Shown here one piece after another: positions 58,871 through 64,000 of a stretch of DNA of 64,000 nucleotides (the stretch's first letter is position 1; each line of letters starts with the position of its first letter). The notes below the pieces were generated by a model. The model was not told the DNA's origin. It saw only the letters and a list, made by a program, of their open reading frames with translations, and did not search any database. The position numbers and the translations under genes are program-made. The stretch spans positions 78,623-142,622 of the forward strand of contig JAGXKT010000003.1 of the NCBI GenBank assembly GCA_018335035.1, read 5' to 3'. The stretch comes from Phycisphaerae bacterium (GTDB lineage Bacteria; Planctomycetota; Phycisphaerae; SM23-33).

Positions 58871-60754
58871 ATGAAGGCGTTCTACGCGATAACGGCCGGG
58901 GTGATGCTCGCGTTGGCGGCGACACCGTTCGCGCTGCTGAAGGCGGAGGATCACGCCTACCTCGCCGGCAAGACCGTCTCGTATGGCGCCTACGGCGCGA
59001 AGATCAAGTCCGTCGACCCCGCCACGTGCGGCGACACCACGTCGTCCAGCGTCATCCAAGGGCATGTTTACGAGGGGCTCTACGGGTATCACTACCTCAA
59101 GCGTCCCGTCGAGTTGGTCGCCGTGCTGGCCGACGGGATGCCGGACGTCTCAGATGATCTCCGAACGTATACGATTCGCCTGAAGTCCGGCATTGAGTAC
59201 GCGCCCAACAAGTGCTTTGGAACGGGACCGGACGGACCGAAGACGCGCGCGGTCCGCGCCGAAGATTTCGTCTTGGCCTTCAAGCGCATCGCCGACTACC
59301 ACGTGGGCGCGGAACTCGCCTGGCCGCTGATCAAGGGCAAGATCGTCGGGCTGGAGGACTACCGCCGCAAGACCGCCGCGTACAAGGAGGGCGACTTCTC
59401 CCGCTACGACACGTTGGCGTTTGAAGGCGTCGAGGCCGTCGACGCCCACACGCTTCGCCTCCGCCTGACGCGCCCGTTCCCCCAGCTCGTGCACGTTCTG
59501 GCGATGCACAACTACGCGCCGATCCCGCGTGAGGTGGTGGCGACGTACCTGCGACCCAGCGGCAAGACGGAAATACGCACACCGGAGGCCGTCGTCGGAA
59601 CCGGCGCCTACGTGCTGCGCGAGTGGATTCGCGCGGGCAAAGTCGTGCTGGAGCGCAATCCCGCTTTTCGACGCGAGACGTACCCCGCCGAGGGCGCCCC
59701 GGGCGACCGCGCCGCCGGGCTGTTAGACGATGCGGGAAAGCGCGTCCCATTCATTGACGTGCTCCACAGGACCTACGTGGAGGAATCGAATCCGGCCTGG
59801 ATGCTGTTCCTGACGAAACAGCACGACGTGGCCGGCATCCCGCGTGAAGCGTTCGACACTGTCATCGGACCGGCCAAGAAGCTTACCGACGCGTGGCGCA
59901 GGAAAGGCATCCGGCTGATTAAGGGCCGCTCACCAGCAGTCTACTGGCTCGTGTTCAACATGGAAGACCCGGTGGTGGGGAAAAGCCGGGCACTGCGGCA
60001 GGCACTGCAACTGGCCTACGACGTCGAGACGCACATCGACGTGCTCTACAACGGGCGCGGACTGCGGGCCACAAACGTTGTCCCCAGCACGTTCGCCGGA
60101 CATGACGCCGTCGAGATCGACGGCAAGCCGGTCGGCGGGCCCAGCCCGTATTGTCGCTTCGACCGCGACGCCGCCAAGCGCAAGCTCGCCGAAGCGCGAG
60201 ACGAGCTGGCCGCCGCCGACGCATTGAATGAAGACGGGCAGATTCCGACGCTGACGCTGGACCTGCCTGGCCGAGGGGCTCGCACACGCCGCATGGGCCA
60301 GTTCGTCCAGCAGCAGTTCCGCAAGCTGGGAATCAAGGTGGAGTTGGTGTTGAACGACTGGCCGACGCTTCAGCGAAAGGTCCGCCGGAAGCGCTGCCAG
60401 ATCTACACCATGGGCTGGCACGCGGACTACCCCGACGCACAGAACTTCTTCCAGTTGTTCTACTCCGAGAACATCGACGCCGGCACGAACAACGCCAACT
60501 TCTCCGACGAGCAATTCGACGCGCTGTACGAACAGGCCTCGAAGATGATGCCGTCGCCACAGCGCGCGGAGTTGTATGCGCAGATGGTCGAGATACTCAA
60601 CGAGAAATGCCCCGTGCTTCTTCTCAGTGAGCCCATCAGCTTCCTGTTAGTCCGCGATTGGGTCTCCAACGTCAAACCGCACCCTATCGGATACGGCTTC
60701 GCCAAGTATCGCCGCATCGACGTGCCGGCACGCCGTAAGGCGGGAGGTCGCTAG
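58871..60754 (+). CDS. Peptide-type ABC transporter substrate-binding protein (SBP_bac_5)
   Basis: Exported binding protein of 627 residues, family 5. Signal sequence MKAFYAITAGVMLALAATPFALLKA. Core motifs: VYEGLYGYHYLKRPVELV, VRAEDFVLAFKRIADYHVG, VVGTGAYVLREWIRAGKVVLERNP, ALRQALQLAYDVETHIDVLYNG and GWHADYPDAQNFFQLFYSEN. No lipobox is seen. It feeds the two permeases and ATPase that follow directly, forming a dipeptide/oligopeptide (Dpp/Opp/Yej-like) importer. ATG 58871 with GGAAGGA is chosen; the track starts 13 codons earlier. Ligand unknown. Confidence 0.92.
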   Translation: MKAFYAITAGVMLALAATPFALLKAEDHAYLAGKTVSYGAYGAKIKSVDPATCGDTTSSSVIQGHVYEGLYGYHYLKRPVELVAVLADGMPDVSDDLRTYTIRLKSGIEYAPNKCFGTGPDGPKTRAVRAEDFVLAFKRIADYHVGAELAWPLIKGKIVGLEDYRRKTAAYKEGDFSRYDTLAFEGVEAVDAHTLRLRLTRPFPQLVHVLAMHNYAPIPREVVATYLRPSGKTEIRTPEAVVGTGAYVLREWIRAGKVVLERNPAFRRETYPAEGAPGDRAAGLLDDAGKRVPFIDVLHRTYVEESNPAWMLFLTKQHDVAGIPREAFDTVIGPAKKLTDAWRRKGIRLIKGRSPAVYWLVFNMEDPVVGKSRALRQALQLAYDVETHIDVLYNGRGLRATNVVPSTFAGHDAVEIDGKPVGGPSPYCRFDRDAAKRKLAEARDELAAADALNEDGQIPTLTLDLPGRGARTRRMGQFVQQQFRKLGIKVELVLNDWPTLQRKVRRKRCQIYTMGWHADYPDAQNFFQLFYSENIDAGTNNANFSDEQFDALYEQASKMMPSPQRAELYAQMVEILNEKCPVLLLSEPISFLLVRDWVSNVKPHPIGYGFAKYRRIDVPARRKAGGR

Positions 60755-60757
60755 CAG

Positions 60758-62062
60758 ATGGGCCCTTTCATCGTCCGCCGGCTCATCCAAGCCGTCTTGA
60801 CCATCTTCGGCGTCATGCTTCTGACCTTCTTGCTGTTCCGCGTTGGCGCCGGTGACATCGCGGCCGCACACATCGGCGAGAAGTCCACTGAACAAGACCG
60901 CATGGACTGGCTTCGGCGCCACGGGTATGACCTTCCGACAATCGTTAACGTCCATGAACGCCTGGTCGTGCGCGACAAGAGCGATCTGAACGGGCGGCCC
61001 ATTGAGGCCGAAGATGCCGGCGCCAGTCTCGCAGCGGATCGCCTCGCGCTCGTCCCGGCGAAGGACACGACCCGCATGCTCGTCGGGCGTTACGTGTGGC
61101 TATGGCGCACCGCGCGGGACGATGACGTGGGCAACCTCACTGAGGGGCGCCCGCTGACAGACGCCGGCGAGGGCACGCTTGTATTCAAACTGGCCGACGG
61201 GACGGACCTGTCGGTGGACCCAACCGGCGTGAAGACGGTCGGGGAATTGCTGGACCGCATCAACAACCACCCCGACAACCGCGATCGCCTTGAAGCCAGT
61301 ATCACTTCGTGGCGGCTCGGACGGCTGACGCATTCGCAGTTTTTCGACCATCTCGTCAACTCGGTCACATTTCAGGCCGAGAGTCTGGCGACGGAACAGA
61401 AGCTTACGACAATCATCGCAACCCGCGCGCCGCGCAGCTTGGCGCTGACGGTGCCGGCGTTGGCCCTCGGCTGGATCGTCGCCATGGTCACCGCCTGCTT
61501 CGTGGCGTACTACCGCGGCACGCTGGCCGACAGACTCGGCGTACTGCTGAGCGTTCTGGGCATGTGCATCCCCTTCCTGGCGTTCATGATCTACGGGCAG
61601 TGGCTGATGTTTCACATCGCCCCCGTCCGCGCGTACGGCCTGTGGTACCGCTCGAACATCTACGTTCCCATTCTAATCATGGTCATCGCCGGGTTGGGCC
61701 CCTCGGTGCGTTTCTACCGCACCGTCATCCTGGACGAGGTGAATCGCGACTACGTCCGCACGGCCCGCGCCAAGGGGCTGCCCCTCGGCGGCATCCTATT
61801 CAAGCACGTCCTCAAGAACTGCATGCTGCCCATCCTGACGCAACTAATCGTCTCGATTCCCTTTCTCATTCTCGGAAGCTTGCTCGTGGAGAAATACTTC
61901 GGAATTCCCGGGCTCGGCGACCTGATGCTTTCCAGCATCAACGGTCGTGACGAACCCGTTCTAAACGCCCTGGTGTTCCTGACGGCCGTGATCTACACGG
62001 TCGGGCTGCTGATTACTGACATCAGCTACGCCGTGTTCGACCCGCGAATCCGATTGCGATAA
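60758..62062 (+). CDS. Peptide-type ABC transporter permease, DppB-like
   Basis: Inner-membrane permease of 434 residues, larger than the usual 310-340 because of a soluble insertion of roughly 120 residues after TM1 (about 60-190). TM1: VRRLIQAVLTIFGVMLLTFLLF. The rest is typical, with the EAA-like cytoplasmic loop DYVRTARAKGLPLGGILFKHVLKN and C-terminal VEKYFGIPGLGDLML...ITDISYAVFDPRIRLR. It lies 3 bases after the binding protein gene and 3 bases before the second permease. The periplasmic or cytoplasmic role of the insertion is unknown; Yej/Opp-like permeases of planctomycetes sometimes carry one (recollection, not checked). Confidence 0.93.
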   Translation: MGPFIVRRLIQAVLTIFGVMLLTFLLFRVGAGDIAAAHIGEKSTEQDRMDWLRRHGYDLPTIVNVHERLVVRDKSDLNGRPIEAEDAGASLAADRLALVPAKDTTRMLVGRYVWLWRTARDDDVGNLTEGRPLTDAGEGTLVFKLADGTDLSVDPTGVKTVGELLDRINNHPDNRDRLEASITSWRLGRLTHSQFFDHLVNSVTFQAESLATEQKLTTIIATRAPRSLALTVPALALGWIVAMVTACFVAYYRGTLADRLGVLLSVLGMCIPFLAFMIYGQWLMFHIAPVRAYGLWYRSNIYVPILIMVIAGLGPSVRFYRTVILDEVNRDYVRTARAKGLPLGGILFKHVLKNCMLPILTQLIVSIPFLILGSLLVEKYFGIPGLGDLMLSSINGRDEPVLNALVFLTAVIYTVGLLITDISYAVFDPRIRLR

Positions 62063-62065
62063 GCG

Positions 62066-63022
62066 ATGCCCCCTGCCTCCGAGACAACCAACACTCCGGA
62101 AAAAGGCCGCAGCTTGTGGGGTGATGCCTGGCGCCGTCTGCGCCGCGAGCCCTCGGCCATGATATGCCTGGGCGTGATCGCCGCGTACGTGTTGATTGCC
62201 CTTGGCGGAATGGTCTACACGTGGGTCGCGGAGATGGACAACGAGGACGAGATACTCCCCCTCCAGCAGATGGTCCACTACGAGCGGAAGGACCAGCCGC
62301 CTCGCCTGGAGCTGTCCGACGCCATTCTCGGAACTGACTGGGCCGGAAAGAGCACACTCTACAAGGTGCTTCTCGGTGCGAAGACCTCTCTAACGGTCGG
62401 TCTGATGGCCAACATCATTGCCGTGCCCGTGGGCCTGGCGCTAGGCGCAATCGCGGGATACTACGGCAAAGCGATCGACGACGGCATCGTCTGGCTGTAT
62501 ACGACACTAAGCTGCATTCCCGGTATCGTGCTCCTGATCGCGCTGAAGTATACGTTTCAGGATGTAACCGTCCTGGGGCTCGATCTCAGCGGCATCCACG
62601 GGCTTTACATCGCCCTGGGCGTGGTCAGCTGGATCGGCACCTGCCGACTCGTACGGGCCGAGACCATGAAGATCCGCGAGCTGGACTACGTCGCCGCCGC
62701 GCGGGCGATCGGAACGCCCGGGCCCGTGATTCTGCTGCGACACGTGCTGCCGAACGTGTTCCACATCGCGATCATCCGTTTCTCGCTCGGATTTGTCACG
62801 GCAATCAAGTCGGAGGTGATTCTCAGCTACCTCGGCCTGGGCGTCAAACCGGGCGTACCAAGCTGGGGCAACATGATCGACTCGGCCCGGATGGATCTGT
62901 TCATGGGCAGATGGTGGGAACTGAGCTTTGCCGTCGCCGCGATTTTCGTACTTGTTCTGGCGCTGAGCATCTTCGGCGACCGCCTCCGCGACGCTCTCGA
63001 CCCCCGGCTGCGAAACGTATGA
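62066..63022 (+). CDS. Peptide-type ABC transporter permease, DppC-like
   Basis: Inner-membrane permease of 318 residues: N-terminal cytoplasmic helix ([20 protein letters not shown]), a periplasmic loop, then [23 protein letters not shown], the EAA loop [24 protein letters not shown] and the C-terminal [13 protein letters not shown]. This matches DppC/OppC proteins, which pair with DppB. It overlaps the ATPase gene by ATGA. Part of the four-gene importer. Confidence 0.94.
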   Translation: MPPASETTNTPEKGRSLWGDAWRRLRREPSAMICLGVIAAYVLIALGGMVYTWVAEMDNEDEILPLQQMVHYERKDQPPRLELSDAILGTDWAGKSTLYKVLLGAKTSLTVGLMANIIAVPVGLALGAIAGYYGKAIDDGIVWLYTTLSCIPGIVLLIALKYTFQDVTVLGLDLSGIHGLYIALGVVSWIGTCRLVRAETMKIRELDYVAAARAIGTPGPVILLRHVLPNVFHIAIIRFSLGFVTAIKSEVILSYLGLGVKPGVPSWGNMIDSARMDLFMGRWWELSFAVAAIFVLVLALSIFGDRLRDALDPRLRNV

Positions 63023-64000
63023 CGAACGGTAACGGCACATTGCTACGCGTCCGCGACTTGCGGACGTACTTCGACACCGACGACGGCGTCGTGCAGGCCG
63101 TCGACGGCGTCAGCTTCCGCATTGACCGCGGCCGGACGTTCGCGCTCGTCGGCGAGAGCGGCTGCGGCAAGAGCGTCACGGCCTATTCCATCCTCAAACT
63201 GCTGCCCATGCCGCCGGGACGGATCGCCGCCGGCTCGGTCGCCATGGACCGGCGGGAACTGGTCGCCCTCGGCGAGAAGCAGATGCAGCACGTGCGGGGG
63301 CGGCAGATCAGCATGATCTTCCAGGAGCCGATGACCTCGCTGAACCCCGTGTTCACTTGCGGCAGCCAGATCGTCGAGGCCATCCGCCTGCACCGGCGCA
63401 TGTCGCGGAAAGCCGCGGCCGCCGTGGCGATCGACCTGCTGGGTCGCGTGGGCATTCCGGACCCGGCCCAGCGATTCGGCGAGTACCCCCATCAGCTTTC
63501 CGGCGGCATGCGGCAGCGGGTGATGATCGCGATGGCGCTGTCGTGCGATCCGCAACTGCTGATCGCCGACGAGCCGACCACGGCGCTGGACGTGACGATT
63601 CAGGCGCAGATTCTCGATCTTCTCCGCGAGCTTCAGACCGGCGGCGGGCTGAGCATCATGCTCATCACGCATGATCTGGCCGTGGTGGCCGAAACCGCCC
63701 ACACCGTCGCCGTCATGTACGCCTCGAAGATCGTGGAGCTGTGCGAGACCGCTGAGCTGTTCGCCGCGCCGCTGCATCCGTACACGGCCGGGCTGTTCCG
63801 CTCGGTTCCGCGGCTGGGACAGCGCGCGGCGCGGTTGGAGACCATCTCCGGGACGGTCCCCACGCCGACCGAGGCGCCGCCGCAATGCCGCTTCCACCCC
63901 CGGTGCGAGCTGACGCGCGCCCGCGCGGCCGAGGCCGACGCCGCCGAGACCGTCGAGATTGCCACGCCCGCCGGCTCGCGCCGCGTGCTCAGGCGCTGCG
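63019..64000 (+). CDS. Peptide-type ABC transporter ATPase, DppD-like (runs off window)
   Basis: At least 327 codons, open to the window end and therefore absent from the ORF track. Seen: Walker [17 protein letters not shown]-loop [10 protein letters not shown], signature [15 protein letters not shown], Walker [14 protein letters not shown]-loop [11 protein letters not shown], and the oligopeptide-type C-terminal cluster region [13 protein letters not shown] (cysteines that in Dpp/Opp ATPases hold an Fe-S cluster). It energises import of the ligand bound by the upstream protein. A second ATPase (DppF-like) or a fused half may follow outside the window. Confidence 0.95.
   Translation, partial: MTNGNGTLLRVRDLRTYFDTDDGVVQAVDGVSFRIDRGRTFALVGESGCGKSVTAYSILKLLPMPPGRIAAGSVAMDRRELVALGEKQMQHVRGRQISMIFQEPMTSLNPVFTCGSQIVEAIRLHRRMSRKAAAAVAIDLLGRVGIPDPAQRFGEYPHQLSGGMRQRVMIAMALSCDPQLLIADEPTTALDVTIQAQILDLLRELQTGGGLSIMLITHDLAVVAETAHTVAVMYASKIVELCETAELFAAPLHPYTAGLFRSVPRLGQRAARLETISGTVPTPTEAPPQCRFHPRCELTRARAAEADAAETVEIATPAGSRRVLRRC

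Overview
The window is about 64 kb of GC-rich bacterial chromosome, densely coding, with no rRNA, CRISPR array, transposase or phage gene that I can see. The gene content suggests a planctomycete, most likely of the Phycisphaerae kind, with an anaerobic or facultative life style. The pointers are a tandem pair of toroid/DUF4159 proteins, a short UvrC, a PA14/chitobiase-type surface protein, a GxDARAT-type intergenic repeat, an Orange-Protein (ORP) system typical of anaerobes, and a clostridial 2[4Fe-4S] ferredoxin. This assignment is inference; there is no rRNA to test it.

Region 1 (1-14233) is the highlight. After a secreted PA14 protein come two divergent operons around a sigma-54 activator (6383-7744). 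The left operon (6192 to 2509, minus strand) encodes two NifX-type proteins, two glycine-rich DUF5320-type proteins and two MinD-type ATPases carrying inserted ferredoxin domains. The right operon (7908 to 14233) encodes another NifX-type protein, a DUF89 protein, a DUF5320 protein, an Mrp-NifX fusion with an internal ribosome binding site, a hotdog thioesterase-like protein, and a NorQ/CbbQ AAA+ ATPase with its NorD/CbbO VWA partner. A textbook -24/-12 promoter (TGGCAC-N5-TTGC) precedes the right operon and a one-mismatch version precedes the left one. The layout matches the ORP regulon described in Desulfovibrio. The added NorQ/NorD pair suggests an ATP-driven metal-insertion step for the ORP/NifX proteins.

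Region 2 (14250-30317) is a signalling island of ten proteins: an HTH-REC protein, a diguanylate cyclase (REC-GGDEF), a c-di-GMP phosphodiesterase (REC-HD-GYP), four multidomain histidine kinases, two small receivers, and a pseudo-receiver whose phosphoacceptor Asp is Asn. A decayed kinase scrap lies just downstream.

Region 3 (30360-40193) holds tRNA-Gly(TCC), a GH10-GH62 xylanase/arabinofuranosidase, divergent tyrS and prfB (with the programmed +1 frameshift), and two tandem DUF4159 paralogues with duplicated leaders.

Region 4 (48419 down to 40174, minus strand) carries etfB, etfA, an acyl-CoA dehydrogenase, a lipoprotein, bioY and an orphan ABC permease. Small accessory modules interrupt it: an S23-type four-helix-bundle gene broken by an in-frame amber codon and flanked by inverted octamer repeats, a DUF433/DUF5615 toxin-antitoxin-like pair, and a PIN protein with a 55-residue partner missed by the ORF track.

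Region 5 (48543-64000) has two membrane proteins, uvrC, a MazG-like protein surrounded by degenerate heptamer repeats, a 970-residue TPR/gluzincin protein, a ferredoxin missed by the ORF track, DUF502 and hpf, an exported protein, and a peptide-type ABC transporter whose ATPase runs off the window end. House-keeping promoters recognisable by eye have TTGACN-17-TANNNT spacing.
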